A stretch of 64,000 bases of DNA from Leptospira koniambonensis (GTDB lineage: Bacteria; Spirochaetota; Leptospiria; Leptospirales; Leptospiraceae): contig NZ_RQFY01000001.1 in NCBI RefSeq assembly GCF_004769555.1, positions 496,001 through 560,000 of the forward strand. The letters are read 5' to 3'. Below are positions 15,998-25,599 of the stretch, piece after piece. Within the stretch, counting starts at the first letter, position 1. Each line of letters opens with the position of its first letter. The position numbers and the translations under genes are program-made. The notes under the pieces are model-generated. The model was not told the origin of the DNA and did not search any database. It saw only the letters and a list, made by a program, of their open reading frames with translations.

Positions 15998-17457
15998 ACG
16001 AAACTCCAAAAGGAAAATTGAATATTGTTGGAATAGGCCCAGGAAACGATTCCCATATTACTCCTGCTGCGTTATCCGCAATCAAAGAAGCTGATTCCAT
16101 AATAGGATACACAACGTATATCAATCTTGTAAAACATCATCTGAGCGGAAAACAGGTCACTCGTACAGGAATGACAGAAGAGATCACTCGAGCCCAAACT
16201 GCAGTTGAATCCGCGAAGTCTGGACAAACAGTTACTCTGATTTCCTCTGGAGATGCAGGTGTTTATGGAATGGCAGGCCTTGTATTCGAAGTTTTAAGAA
16301 AGACAGGTTGGAAAAAAGGAGATTCCCCCGAGATCAAAATGATCCCAGGAATTAGCGCGGATAGTTCCTGCGGCTCTCTTGTTGGAGCTCCTATGGTGCA
16401 TGACTCAGCCAGGATCTCCCTATCGGATCTTTTGACTCCATGGACTGTGATCGAAAATAGGATCGAATCTGCTGCCAAGGGAGACTTTGTAATCAATCTA
16501 TACAATCCCGCTTCTGGCAGAAGACAAAGACAAATCGTAGAAGCTTCTCGTATTATTAAAAAATATAGACCTGGAACTACTCCAGTCGCGCTTGTAAAGA
16601 GCGCATATCGCAGGCAAGAGAATATTCAGTTTTCTGATCTGGATCATTTTTTGGAATTTGAGATCGGAATGAATACAACAGTTATCATAGGATCCTCTCA
16701 ATCTTTTGTTTATGAAGGATTTTTTGTAACTCCAAGAGGATACGGAAATAAATATTCCTTAGAAGATGGCTCTTTGAAGCCAGGACAGAACAGAGCAGTT
16801 TCCCTGAGAACTGAAAATGATCTGGCAAGTAGGATCCCAAAAGAATCGCCCTCCCCTAATTTAAACATTACTAAAATACAAGGTGCATTCGTGAAAACAA
16901 GCACCACAGTTTTCGAACAAGAGAGAGAAGAAGGTATCGAGATCCAAGATTCTTCAGTGGCTACCGCTTTAAAGGCATTACAATTTTTAGAACCTTCTCC
17001 CCAAAAAAAGAAAATTCAAATTTCAGAATTAAAATCGGAAGAGAAAATCCAATATTTGGGACGCATCAATGGGGCAATTCTGTATAAAAATGATGAAGAC
17101 TACTATCAGATAGGAAAATTCAAAAAACCGACCGATCTTGAAACATTTGGTTTTTATAATACAAACGAACAAGACAAGAAATGGACAAAACTTAAAATCA
17201 ACGACCAGGAATCTGTATCTAATAATAAATTTGATGTATTGATCTCTTTTGTTTCGGAAGGTTCACCTGAAGAAGTTTATGATCTATTCTCTATTTATAG
17301 GAATTCTTCCATTAGCGAAAGGTTATGGAATTACGTTTTAGATAATAGCAAGAAGACTCTCTGGGAAAATAAAGAATACACGGATGCAAGGTGGTTAGGA
17401 AATTCTCCCAAGCAAGTTTGGTCTTCCTTTAGAGATAATATTTTAAAATGCGACTGA
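15994..17457 (+). CDS. cbiH: Cobalt-precorrin-3 C17-methyltransferase CbiH with unusual C-terminal extension
   Basis: Residues 1 to about 265 form a CbiH/CobJ ring-contracting methylase: IVGIGPGNDSHITPAAL, TLISSGDAGVYGMAGLV, MIPGISADSSCGSLVGAPM and INLYNPASGRRQRQI are all in order. About 220 further residues follow, which normal CbiH (about 240-250) lacks. They contain a low-complexity linker (about 280-345) and a compact segment after KIQYLGRINGAILYKNDED. The known long CbiH60 of Bacillus megaterium has a C-terminal Fe-S region, but here the extension has no cysteine except the penultimate residue, so any such cluster is lost or the domain is different. Its function is unknown. Confidence 0.88.
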   Translation: MNETPKGKLNIVGIGPGNDSHITPAALSAIKEADSIIGYTTYINLVKHHLSGKQVTRTGMTEEITRAQTAVESAKSGQTVTLISSGDAGVYGMAGLVFEVLRKTGWKKGDSPEIKMIPGISADSSCGSLVGAPMVHDSARISLSDLLTPWTVIENRIESAAKGDFVINLYNPASGRRQRQIVEASRIIKKYRPGTTPVALVKSAYRRQENIQFSDLDHFLEFEIGMNTTVIIGSSQSFVYEGFFVTPRGYGNKYSLEDGSLKPGQNRAVSLRTENDLASRIPKESPSPNLNITKIQGAFVKTSTTVFEQEREEGIEIQDSSVATALKALQFLEPSPQKKKIQISELKSEEKIQYLGRINGAILYKNDEDYYQIGKFKKPTDLETFGFYNTNEQDKKWTKLKINDQESVSNNKFDVLISFVSEGSPEEVYDLFSIYRNSSISERLWNYVLDNSKKTLWENKEYTDARWLGNSPKQVWSSFRDNILKCD

Positions 17458-17467
17458 GAGTATTATT

Positions 17468-18262
17468 ATGAAAGTATTTATCATTGGCGCAGGCCCCGGA
17501 GATCCGGACCTGATCACAATCAAAGGAGCGAGACTTGTAGAGACCTGTCCTATTGTTCTTTATACTGGATCTCTTGTGCCCCAAAGAGTTATAGAAAGAG
17601 CTGCTCCTGACGCAACCGTATTAGATTCTTCTAAAATGACTTTGGAAGACATCATTTCTATCTTAGAAGAAGCCAAGAAAAAAGACCAGGATGTCGCGAG
17701 GGTTCACACCGGAGATCCGTCTATATTCGGTTCCACAGCCGAGCAAATGAGAAAAATGGATGAGTTAGAAATTCCTTACGAGATTGTTCCAGGAGTTTCT
17801 TCTTTTACTGCGGCTGCGGCTATGCTTGGAAAAGAGCTTACGCTTCCAGAAGTTTCTCAGTCTGTTGTCATCACTCGAGCAGAAGGAAGAACTCCTATGC
17901 CAGAAAAGGAGAAGTTAGAAACTTTTGCTTCCACAGGCGCTACTCTAGTATTCTTTTTAAGTGTTTTACATATTCGTAAAATTGCAGAAGAACTGATTCC
18001 TCATTATGGTAAGGATTGCCCTGTATCTGTCGTGCAAAAGGCGACTTGGCCGGAACAAAAAATAATTACTGGGACCTTGGAAACTATAGTCGCTAAGGTA
18101 AAAGAGGAAAAGATCACAGCTACTGCAATCATATTCGTAGGTAAAGTATTGGACTGCCATGATTTTGCAGATTCCAGGCTTTATGCTTCCGACTTCTCTC
18201 ATAAATTCAGAAAAGCAAATAAGAAACAAATCACTCGGAAACGAAATGAACTCTTCTCCTGA
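17468..18262 (+). CDS. cbiF: Cobalt-precorrin-4 C11-methyltransferase CbiF
   Basis: SAM-dependent methylase adding the C11 methyl group. It begins with the canonical VFIIGAGPGDPDLITIKGARL, carries YTGSLVP, the ARVHTGDPSIFGSTAEQ motif (about residues 77-94) and the PGVSSFTAAAAMLGKELTLP signature of CobM/CbiF. Length 264 is normal. AGAGTATT ahead of the ATG is a weak ribosome binding site, ten bases after cbiH. The 3' end overlaps the cobO start by 17 bases. Confidence 0.94.
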   Translation: MKVFIIGAGPGDPDLITIKGARLVETCPIVLYTGSLVPQRVIERAAPDATVLDSSKMTLEDIISILEEAKKKDQDVARVHTGDPSIFGSTAEQMRKMDELEIPYEIVPGVSSFTAAAAMLGKELTLPEVSQSVVITRAEGRTPMPEKEKLETFASTGATLVFFLSVLHIRKIAEELIPHYGKDCPVSVVQKATWPEQKIITGTLETIVAKVKEEKITATAIIFVGKVLDCHDFADSRLYASDFSHKFRKANKKQITRKRNELFS

Positions 18263-18779
18263 TAAAAAAGGGCTCATCCTAGTATTCACAGGTCCCGGAA
18301 AAGGAAAGACTACTGCTGCTTTAGGAATTTTATTTAGGGCATTAGGGAGAGGAATGAAATGTGGAGTTGTCCAATTTCTTAAAGGAAAATGGGAAACAGG
18401 AGAAAGAAAATTTGCAAAAACCATTGAGGATCTTGACTTCCATGTGATGGGACTCGGCTTCACCTGGGAAAGTGATGACTTAGACAGGGACAAGAAAGCA
18501 GCAAGATCGGCCTGGGGAAGATCCTGCGAAATGATATTTTCAGAAAATTATAAAATACTCATATTAGATGAGATCACTTATGCATTTCATTATGGATGGC
18601 TTACGCCGGAAGAAGTCTCAGAAGTTTTATCTAAAAAGCCCGAAGATCTACATATTATTCTTACAGGCAGAAATTGCCCAAACCTTTTAACTGATATGGC
18701 TGACCTAGTTAGTCATATTGAATCCCCAAAACACCCATATAAAAATGGGATCCCAGCTCAACTTGGAATCGACTATTAA
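18246..18779 (+). CDS. cobO: Cob(I)yrinic acid a,c-diamide adenosyltransferase
   Basis: Transfers the 5'-deoxyadenosyl group from ATP to Co(I) corrinoid. The P-loop-like GPGKGKTT (residues 16-23) and the ILDEITYAFHYGWL motif (about 98-111) define the CobA/CobO/BtuR type. The ATG at 18246 gives a 177-residue protein of normal length; the open frame extends 29 codons upstream inside cbiF, but that part is not conserved in kind. It overlaps cbiF by 17 bases and precedes cbiA by six bases. Confidence 0.93.
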   Translation: MNSSPDKKGLILVFTGPGKGKTTAALGILFRALGRGMKCGVVQFLKGKWETGERKFAKTIEDLDFHVMGLGFTWESDDLDRDKKAARSAWGRSCEMIFSENYKILILDEITYAFHYGWLTPEEVSEVLSKKPEDLHIILTGRNCPNLLTDMADLVSHIESPKHPYKNGIPAQLGIDY

Positions 18780-18785
18780 GAAATT

Positions 18786-20165
18786 ATGATACAAGAGATC
18801 AAAATACCAAGAATACTGATCTCCGGAACTGGGAGCGGAACAGGAAAAACCACATTTACAATTGCACTTACAAAGGCATTACAATCCAAAGGTTTAAAAG
18901 TTTCCGTATTCAAATGTGGACCTGATTATTTAGATCCAGGCTATCATTCTTTCGTCACCGGTGAGACCTGTCAAAATCTGGACGGATGGTTGATGGGAAA
19001 AGAATCGGTAATTTCAAGTTTTATTAGCACAAGCCAAGGATCAGACATTTCAATCATTGAAGGAGTGATGGGTTTATTTGATGGACATTCTCCCAATGGA
19101 GAAGCAGGCTCCACTGCGGAAATTGCAAAATGGCTGCAAGTTCCTACTATCATATTGATAGATGCATCCGGAATGGCTGCAACTTTTTCAGCGATTGCAT
19201 CCGGTATCAAAAATCATGATCCTCAAGTTTCCATCCAAGGTTTTGTTGCAAATTTTATCGGAAGTAAAAGCCATTTATCCATTATAGAAACTGCAAGTAT
19301 CCCTTTGACTATTTTAGGAGGATTTCCTAAGTCCTATGAATACTCCTTCCCAGAAAGACATTTGGGGCTTCGTTCCGCAGGTCCAGATATCTTAACGGAA
19401 GAAAAACTTTCCTTTTGGAAAAATCTCGCTGAAGAATGGCTGGATGTAGATAAGATCTTAAAAATCGCAAATTCTGCACCACCTATTCTTTCCGAAATAT
19501 CATCAGAAATCCAAAACAAATCTAATGATTGTAAGATTGGAGTAGCATACGATGAAGCATTCCATTTTTATTATGAAGAAAACTTCAAAAAATTAAGGGA
19601 CTACGGGGCCGAACTCGTTTTCTTTTCTCCTATTAAAGATACAAAACTTCCAGAGGTAGATGGATTATATTTTGGAGGGGGATACCCAGAGTTATTTGCA
19701 GATAGTTTATCAAATAATAAAAATTTAATCGAAGAGATAAAAAGTTTTGCAAGTTCAAAAAGGCCAATCTATGCGGAATGTGGAGGATTAATGTATCTTT
19801 CTTCTGAGATCCAAAACATAGAAGGAGAAAGTTTTTCTATGGTAGGACTGATCCCTGGTAAAGCGATCATGGGTCCTAAACTTAAAAGTTTAGGTTATGT
19901 AGAAGTCCATACAGAAAAAAGAACTATCTTGGGCGAAGCAGGAATTCGTTTCAGAGGACATCAGTTCAGATATTCAGATCTGGTTGTAGAAAACGAAGAT
20001 GATTCGTTATTTTCCTATCATATAAGAAAACGTAAATCAGAACAAACAACTCGCGAAGGTTATACTGTTTCTAATGTTTTGGCGAGTTATGTGCATGCAC
20101 ATTGGGCATCCAATCCAGAAATTCCAAAAAACTTTATAGCCTCTTGCAGGAGATTTAAAGTTTGA
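18786..20165 (+). CDS. cbiA: Cobyrinic acid a,c-diamide synthase CbiA
   Basis: Glutamine- and ATP-dependent amidation of the a and c side chains of cobyrinic acid. The N-terminal dethiobiotin-synthetase-like domain has the P-loop GTGSGTGKTT (residues 14-23) and FKCGPDYLDPGYH; the C-terminal class I glutamine amidotransferase domain has the nucleophile cysteine in YAECGGLMYLS and FRGHQFRYSD. 459 residues is the usual size. The stop overlaps the TTG start of cbiZ by four bases. Confidence 0.95.
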   Translation: MIQEIKIPRILISGTGSGTGKTTFTIALTKALQSKGLKVSVFKCGPDYLDPGYHSFVTGETCQNLDGWLMGKESVISSFISTSQGSDISIIEGVMGLFDGHSPNGEAGSTAEIAKWLQVPTIILIDASGMAATFSAIASGIKNHDPQVSIQGFVANFIGSKSHLSIIETASIPLTILGGFPKSYEYSFPERHLGLRSAGPDILTEEKLSFWKNLAEEWLDVDKILKIANSAPPILSEISSEIQNKSNDCKIGVAYDEAFHFYYEENFKKLRDYGAELVFFSPIKDTKLPEVDGLYFGGGYPELFADSLSNNKNLIEEIKSFASSKRPIYAECGGLMYLSSEIQNIEGESFSMVGLIPGKAIMGPKLKSLGYVEVHTEKRTILGEAGIRFRGHQFRYSDLVVENEDDSLFSYHIRKRKSEQTTREGYTVSNVLASYVHAHWASNPEIPKNFIASCRRFKV

Positions 20166-20857
20166 GCTTTTTTCAAAACGATCAAATCGTAGTTTCAGAA
20201 ACTTGGCTGGAACTCCAACTTTCAAGATCCCATTCTTCGTTGAGCTGGGCAGTAGTTGGAGGAGGATATTTAACCACAAACAAAGTATACTGGATAAAAG
20301 TCTCTAATACAGATTTACGTCCTGAAATTATACCTGAAGAATTTTTCAGAAATCGATTGGTGGACAAAGGAGAAAAAGAAGAAGTCCTCGGTTTTATGAC
20401 AAGTGCCTCTCTTTTGGATTACTCAGTATCCGAAAAAAGTTTAGATGGCTTACACGTTAGATCAATTGCAACAGTAGGATTAGGAAATGCAGTCAGAGTA
20501 GGAGATATTCCAAAACAAATAAAAAAAATAGGAACAATCAATCTACTCGTTCAAACTTCCGAAACTCTCACCTTTTCTGCAAGTATAGAAGCGATCTCAA
20601 TATCGTCCGAGGCAAGAACTCTAGCGGTTTTAGAATCAGAGATCCACACAAAAAGTGAAAACAAAATTGCGACGGGCACCGGTACAGATTGTATCGGGAT
20701 CATTTCTCCTATTGGAGAGAGCGGAATAGACTATGTAGGAAAACATACAACCTTCGGGCAATTGATTGGAGCCACTGCATACGAAGCAGTCACCCAAGGT
20801 ATTCTTAAATGGAAAAAAGCCAGAAATCTATCGTACTCAAGATCCTTAAACATATGA
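20162..20857 (+). CDS. cbiZ: Adenosylcobinamide amidohydrolase CbiZ
   Basis: Cleaves the aminopropanol side chain from adenosylcobinamide (and, in some bacteria, pseudocobalamin) to regenerate adenosylcobyric acid for salvage. The motifs TSASLLDYSV, VGLGNAVRVGD, ATGTGTDCIGIIS and GKHTTFGQLIGATAYEAV match the family. The start is a TTG at 20162 with AGGAG upstream, overlapping the cbiA stop. Finding this archaeal-type salvage enzyme inside a de novo operon suggests that the bacterium also remodels imported corrinoids. Confidence 0.88.
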   Translation: MSFFQNDQIVVSETWLELQLSRSHSSLSWAVVGGGYLTTNKVYWIKVSNTDLRPEIIPEEFFRNRLVDKGEKEEVLGFMTSASLLDYSVSEKSLDGLHVRSIATVGLGNAVRVGDIPKQIKKIGTINLLVQTSETLTFSASIEAISISSEARTLAVLESEIHTKSENKIATGTGTDCIGIISPIGESGIDYVGKHTTFGQLIGATAYEAVTQGILKWKKARNLSYSRSLNI

Positions 20858-21483
20858 AAAAATCATTATGCTTACTCAGACATCCTCATATTTCCTCTGA
20901 ATATGGGGGAAAATATTTAGGCAGAAAAGAAGTTTCTCTCTCTGAAAATGGACTCCAAGAAATCGGAAAAATAAAAGAAAAAGTGCAAGAGAAATTCCTA
21001 AAAGGAAAAGTTTATATAAGCCCATCTAAACAATGCAGAGAAACTTTTGCAGCATTGGAATTTCCGAATGAATTTCATCCTGAATTTAAAGAAGAACTAC
21101 AGGAACTGGACTTTGGAAACTGGGAAGGCAGATCTTTTTCGGAACTTTCAGAATTACATTTGGAAGGTTTAAAAAAATTCTCAGACTTCTCCCCTTCTTT
21201 TCGATTTCCTAACGGAGAAAGTTTACGGGAATTCCAGGCAAGGGCAGAAGTATTCAAAGATCATATTCTTTCTTCTTCAGACACTAATATTTTTGTTTTA
21301 AGTCATGGAGGAATTCTCTCCATTCTACTTTGTTCTTTCTTGAATATTCCTGTTTCCTTCTATACAAAATTCAAATTTTCACCTTCTACACTTGTTTATT
21401 TGGATATATTTAAAAATGGCCAGGCAGTTCTAACTGATCTCATTAGAATTTCTTCCACTAGGAGATCGGAATGGCCCGGTTAA
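20854..21483 (+). CDS. cobC: Histidine phosphatase, probable alpha-ribazole phosphatase (RHP type)
   Basis: 209-residue member of the histidine phosphatase superfamily, likely removing phosphate from alpha-ribazole phosphate or adenosylcobalamin phosphate. The phosphohistidine motif is LLRHPHIS near the N-terminus; RHP instead of RHG is common in B12-cluster phosphatases. YLGRKEVSLSENG, ELDFGNWEGRSF and VLSHGGILSILL complete the pattern. The ATG at 20854 overlaps the cbiZ stop as ATGA and is preferred to an in-frame ATG at 20809. A second phosphatase lies at the operon end, so which one is CobC is open. Confidence 0.82.
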   Translation: MKKSLCLLRHPHISSEYGGKYLGRKEVSLSENGLQEIGKIKEKVQEKFLKGKVYISPSKQCRETFAALEFPNEFHPEFKEELQELDFGNWEGRSFSELSELHLEGLKKFSDFSPSFRFPNGESLREFQARAEVFKDHILSSSDTNIFVLSHGGILSILLCSFLNIPVSFYTKFKFSPSTLVYLDIFKNGQAVLTDLIRISSTRRSEWPG

Positions 21484-22025
21484 TTTTAGTCACAGGCGGC
21501 TGTAGAAGTGGGAAAAGTAGATTTGCTTTGGAAAAAGCAAACTCGGCAGAAGGAGAAAAATTCTTTTTAGCAACCTGCCCTCGTATAGATCAGGAAATGG
21601 ATGAAAGAATAGAAAGGCATAAACAAGAAAGAACAAGTTGGAATACTATAGAAGAAGAATTAGAACTTTTCTCTGCATTAGATACCATTCCTTCCGAATC
21701 AGTTGTACTAATTGATTGTTTAAGTCTTTGGATCAATAATATACTATTTGAAGCTAATAATAAAAACCAGAGTCTTACTCAAGACCAAATTAAAGACATT
21801 TGTACAAAACTAGGAAAACATATCATAGCTTCAAAAATGAAAAATGTATTTTTAGTTACGAACGAAGTTGGAATGGGTCTAGTTCCAGAAAACAAAGAAG
21901 GTAGATTATATAGGGATCTACTGGGGATATGTAATCAAACCTTTGCTTCCATCGCGAATGAAGTGTATTTTTTAGTAAGCGGGATTCCAATCCAAATTAA
22001 ATTTTCTCCGGAAATCAATATATGA
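21471..22025 (+). CDS. cobU: Adenosylcobinamide kinase/guanylyltransferase CobU
   Basis: Phosphorylates adenosylcobinamide and transfers GMP, forming AdoCbi-GDP for the nucleotide-loop step. The P-loop GGCRSGKS is at residues 9-16; RHKQERTSWNTIEE includes the histidine that carries GMP in this family; VLIDCLSLWINN and LVTNEVGMGLVP are also diagnostic. 184 residues is normal. It overlaps the preceding phosphatase by 13 bases and the following fusion gene by four. Confidence 0.95.
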   Translation: MARLILVTGGCRSGKSRFALEKANSAEGEKFFLATCPRIDQEMDERIERHKQERTSWNTIEEELELFSALDTIPSESVVLIDCLSLWINNILFEANNKNQSLTQDQIKDICTKLGKHIIASKMKNVFLVTNEVGMGLVPENKEGRLYRDLLGICNQTFASIANEVYFLVSGIPIQIKFSPEINI

Positions 22026-24622
22026 AATCAGATCAGATAAATTCACATGGAGGAAATTTATATAAAATGGCAAATATTGCCGGAGTAGGTCCTGAAGAAA
22101 TTTTGGACTTCTCTTCTAATCTAAATCCTCTTGGTTTTCCGGATTGGGTCCGCCCACTGATCAATTCCAGGATCAGCGATCTGATCCATTATCCAGATCC
22201 AAATTATACTAATACCAGAATTTCCTTAGAAAAATATTGGAATATTCCAAAAGATGAAATTGTTTTTGGAAATGGTGCCTCGGAATTAATACATATTCTG
22301 CCTAAGATCAAAAAGTTTGATTTAGCTGTAATCGCTCAGCCATCTTATATAGACTATCAAAAAAGTTTAAAATTAGCCGGACTTCAAATCCAGGAAATTT
22401 ATCTACAAAGAGAATCCGACTTTGAATTAGACTATGAGGTGCTGGCCGGGATCCTCCAAAGGAATCCTGAAAAACAAATATTCGTTCTATTAGGCCATCC
22501 AAATAACCCATCTGGAAAATTATTAGATAGAGATAAAATCCTAATATTATCCTCAGAATATAAAAATGCATTTTTCGTAATAGATGAATCTTTTATAGAT
22601 TTTTGCCCAGGCGATGTTTCTTTTAGAAATTATAGATCTGAAAATCTAGCTGTTCTTTGGTCTTTGACTAAAATTTTAGCTCTTCCTGGGCTCAGGATTG
22701 GTCTTCTACTAACAGATCCCAAGAATGCTTCCAAAATTTCCGAACTTCTTCCCAGCTGGTCCGTAAATAGTTTAAGCGCTTCAATTCTAGAAAAATTTGG
22801 AGAAGATCGAAACTTTTTGCTTAAGACCAAAGAAAAAATTTTTGAATGGAAGCATTCATTTCAGAAGGAAGTAGAGGATTTAGGTATTTTTAAGATCTTT
22901 AATACGAATGCAAATTTCATTCTGTTAGAACTTACTGACACAAAATATAATATTTCGGAATTAGAGAACCTTCTTCTTAAAAAATTTAAAATTGGGATCC
23001 GAAATTGCAGCAATTTTACAGGATTAGAAAATAATTATATAAGGATCGCGATAAAAACTCAGGAAGAAAACGAAAAGCTTATACAAGCTCTTCATTCTAT
23101 ATTTAAGAAAAATCCTAAACCTTCTAAAATCAAAAAAGAAAAACCGGCTCTTATGTTCCAGGGAACTGCTTCCAATGTTGGAAAAAGTATATTAGCTACT
23201 GCATTTTGTAGGATATTTACCCAAGATGGTTTCAAGGTTGCACCTTTCAAATCCCAAAATATGGCCTTGAACTCTTTTGTAACTTATGAAGGAGCAGAAA
23301 TAGGAAGAGCACAAGCTTTACAAGCGCAAGCTTGCAAGATCAAAGCGGATTACAGAATGAATCCTATCCTTCTTAAACCTTCCAGCGAAAAAGATTCACA
23401 GGTTATCTTAAATGGAAAACCAGTGGAAGCAATGGATTTCAGAGATTATATAAAATTCAAAGTAAGCGCTTTTGACGAGGTTAAAAAATCATACGATTCA
23501 CTTTCGGAAGAATTTGATATGGTAATTTTAGAAGGAGCCGGCGGAGTATCAGAAGTTAATTTAAAAGATAAAGATATAGTAAATATGAGAATGGCCGAGT
23601 ATGCCAAAGCAAAAGTATTATTGATCGGGAATATAGATCATGGAGGAGTATTCGGGTCTTTTGTGGGCGCAATGGAAACGATGTCCGAATGGGAAAGAAG
23701 ACTAGTTTCAGGTTTTCTAATAAACCGATTCAGAGGAATAAAAAGTCTACTCGATCCCGGTCTGAAGTATTTAGAGGAAACCACTCGTAAAAATGTATTT
23801 GGGATAATTCCATTTTTAAATGATCTGAGATTACCCGAAGAAGACTCCTTAGAATTCAAAGCTGGAAGTTTAAATGATACTTCTCCATTGGGAGACAGGA
23901 TAGATATAGTCTTAATCGATACACCCAGAATCTCAAATCATACAGATCTTGATTCTCTCAGAATAGAACCAGATGTTAGAGTCAGGATTGCTCAAAGAAA
24001 AGAAGAAATAGGAAATCCGGACGTTTTGATACTCCCCGGAAGTAAAAATGTGATCACGGATCTGAACTACCTAAAAGAATCCGGAATTTCAGAAACTATT
24101 TTAAATTTCCATAAAGAAGGAAAAACTGAAATTATAGGAATTTGCGGCGGCTACCAAATGTTGGGAGAATCTGTCCATGATCCTTTTCAAATAGAAAGCA
24201 ATTTAGGCTCCGCAGAAGGTCTAAATCTAATCAGAGTCAAAACTATATTAGAAAAAGAAAAATTACTAAAACAAACAGAAGGGACTCACCTTCTGTCAGG
24301 AAAAAAAGTATCCGGCTATGAAATACACCATGGAAATACAAAAGAAATATCCGCAAAATCTATATTTCATAGTGACTCAGGGGAAAGTTTAGGCCACCAA
24401 GGAATTTCAGAACAAGTCTGGGGAACTTATCTGCATGGAGTGTTCGACGAAGACGAGTTCAGGAGATGGTTCTTAGATAGGATACGAATTAAAAAAGGAA
24501 TGAGGCCCTTGGGCAAGATCCAAGCAAAGTATGAATTGGAAACCAATCTCGATCGTTTAGCGGATGAGGTCAGAAACTCAGTTAATATGTCAGAAATTTA
24601 TAAGATCTTGGGACTTACATGA
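22022..24622 (+). CDS. Fusion of threonine-phosphate decarboxylase (CobD) and cobyric acid synthase (CbiP)
   Basis: 866-residue protein joining two separate B12 enzymes. Residues 1 to about 360 are a PLP-dependent CobD (threonine phosphate to aminopropanol phosphate): SHGGNLYKMA, LDFSSNLNPLG, GHPNNPSGKL and the lysine in SLTKILALPGLRIG. After a Lys/Pro linker (KPSKIKKEKP), residues from about 376 form CbiP/CobQ, which amidates the b, d, e and g side chains: P-loop QGTASNVGKS, then the glutaminase nucleophile in IGICGGYQML and YLHGVFDED. The frame is continuous, and the internal Met378 has no ribosome binding site. The order decarboxylase-synthase puts the side-chain donor and cobyric acid enzymes together before CbiB. 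Confidence 0.92.
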   Translation: MKSDQINSHGGNLYKMANIAGVGPEEILDFSSNLNPLGFPDWVRPLINSRISDLIHYPDPNYTNTRISLEKYWNIPKDEIVFGNGASELIHILPKIKKFDLAVIAQPSYIDYQKSLKLAGLQIQEIYLQRESDFELDYEVLAGILQRNPEKQIFVLLGHPNNPSGKLLDRDKILILSSEYKNAFFVIDESFIDFCPGDVSFRNYRSENLAVLWSLTKILALPGLRIGLLLTDPKNASKISELLPSWSVNSLSASILEKFGEDRNFLLKTKEKIFEWKHSFQKEVEDLGIFKIFNTNANFILLELTDTKYNISELENLLLKKFKIGIRNCSNFTGLENNYIRIAIKTQEENEKLIQALHSIFKKNPKPSKIKKEKPALMFQGTASNVGKSILATAFCRIFTQDGFKVAPFKSQNMALNSFVTYEGAEIGRAQALQAQACKIKADYRMNPILLKPSSEKDSQVILNGKPVEAMDFRDYIKFKVSAFDEVKKSYDSLSEEFDMVILEGAGGVSEVNLKDKDIVNMRMAEYAKAKVLLIGNIDHGGVFGSFVGAMETMSEWERRLVSGFLINRFRGIKSLLDPGLKYLEETTRKNVFGIIPFLNDLRLPEEDSLEFKAGSLNDTSPLGDRIDIVLIDTPRISNHTDLDSLRIEPDVRVRIAQRKEEIGNPDVLILPGSKNVITDLNYLKESGISETILNFHKEGKTEIIGICGGYQMLGESVHDPFQIESNLGSAEGLNLIRVKTILEKEKLLKQTEGTHLLSGKKVSGYEIHHGNTKEISAKSIFHSDSGESLGHQGISEQVWGTYLHGVFDEDEFRRWFLDRIRIKKGMRPLGKIQAKYELETNLDRLADEVRNSVNMSEIYKILGLT

Positions 24623-25590
24623 ATTCCATTTGGGTTCTTCCAGCTTCTCTACTTTTAGACTTAGGCTTTGGAGATCCTCAAGGTCTTCCTCATCCAGTTA
24701 GGTTCATCGGAAAATTTGCTAGATATATGGAGAAGGTCTCAAGAAAATATATTCGCTCCGAGCGATTCGCTGGATGTATCACTGCATTTTCAGTATATTT
24801 ACTTTCTTTTATATTCCCTTGGATCATTATAAAATTATCAAGTTACATTCATCCTTTTTTAGCAGAATTAGCATCTGCATTTATTATATATACAAGTATC
24901 GCGTTAAAGGACCTATTAGATCATAGTAATGATGTATACTCTGCGCTCAGAGAAAATGATCTAAAAAAAGCCAGGATCATGGTGGGCAAAATTGTAGGTA
25001 GGGACACTGCAAATTTAGAAGAACCTGAAATAGTCAGAGCTGGCCTCGAAAGTCTGGGGGAAAGTCTGGTAGATGGGATCACTGCTCCCCTATTTTTTGC
25101 AGCCTTGGGCGGCCCTGCTTTTGCAATGTTATACCGTTCCATCAATACGTTGGATTCCCTATTCGGCTATAAGAATGAAACCTATCTGAAATTTGGTTGG
25201 GCTTCTGCAAGAATAGATGATATAGCGAATTATATTCCAGCGAGACTAACTGCTCCCATACTTTGTGTTTCTGCTGCAATTTTAGGTTTTCATCCATTAA
25301 GATCCTTTAAAATACTAATACGAGATGGGAGAAAGCATCCAAGTCCTAATTCCGGACTTTGTGAAGCTGCCTTGGCTGGAGCCCTAAAAATACAATTAGG
25401 AGGCCAAAATTATTACTCAGGAATTCCAAGCGAGAAACCAAAATTAGGAGATCCTGATCGAAAATTGGCACCAACTCTTATCTTAGATGCAAATAAAATT
25501 ATATTCTTAACTTCTATCCTATCCTCACTTTTGTTCTTAGGTTTGGGACAGATATCTCATTTAATACTTGGGACCTTCTACAATTTATAA
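24619..25590 (+). CDS. cbiB: Adenosylcobinamide-phosphate synthase CbiB
   Basis: Integral membrane enzyme that attaches aminopropanol (phosphate) to adenosylcobyric acid. LLLDLGFGDPQGLPHPVRFIG at the N-terminus, LGRDTANL-like KIVGRDTANLEEPEIVRA, VDGITAPLFFAALGGP and DGRKHPSPNSGLCEAA are all family signatures. Hydrophobic segments are visible near residues 52-75, 80-98, 150-170, 200-222 and 295-315. Length 323 is normal. It overlaps the cobD-cbiP gene by four bases and uses that protein's two products. Confidence 0.94.
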   Translation: MNSIWVLPASLLLDLGFGDPQGLPHPVRFIGKFARYMEKVSRKYIRSERFAGCITAFSVYLLSFIFPWIIIKLSSYIHPFLAELASAFIIYTSIALKDLLDHSNDVYSALRENDLKKARIMVGKIVGRDTANLEEPEIVRAGLESLGESLVDGITAPLFFAALGGPAFAMLYRSINTLDSLFGYKNETYLKFGWASARIDDIANYIPARLTAPILCVSAAILGFHPLRSFKILIRDGRKHPSPNSGLCEAALAGALKIQLGGQNYYSGIPSEKPKLGDPDRKLAPTLILDANKIIFLTSILSSLLFLGLGQISHLILGTFYNL

Positions 25591-25599
25591 ACTAATCCT

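Noticed and set aside
20854..20900. Loss of the catalytic glycine (RHP for RHG) read as an inactive phosphatase
   Set aside because: RHP is frequent among B12-cluster histidine phosphatases and the other motifs are intact.
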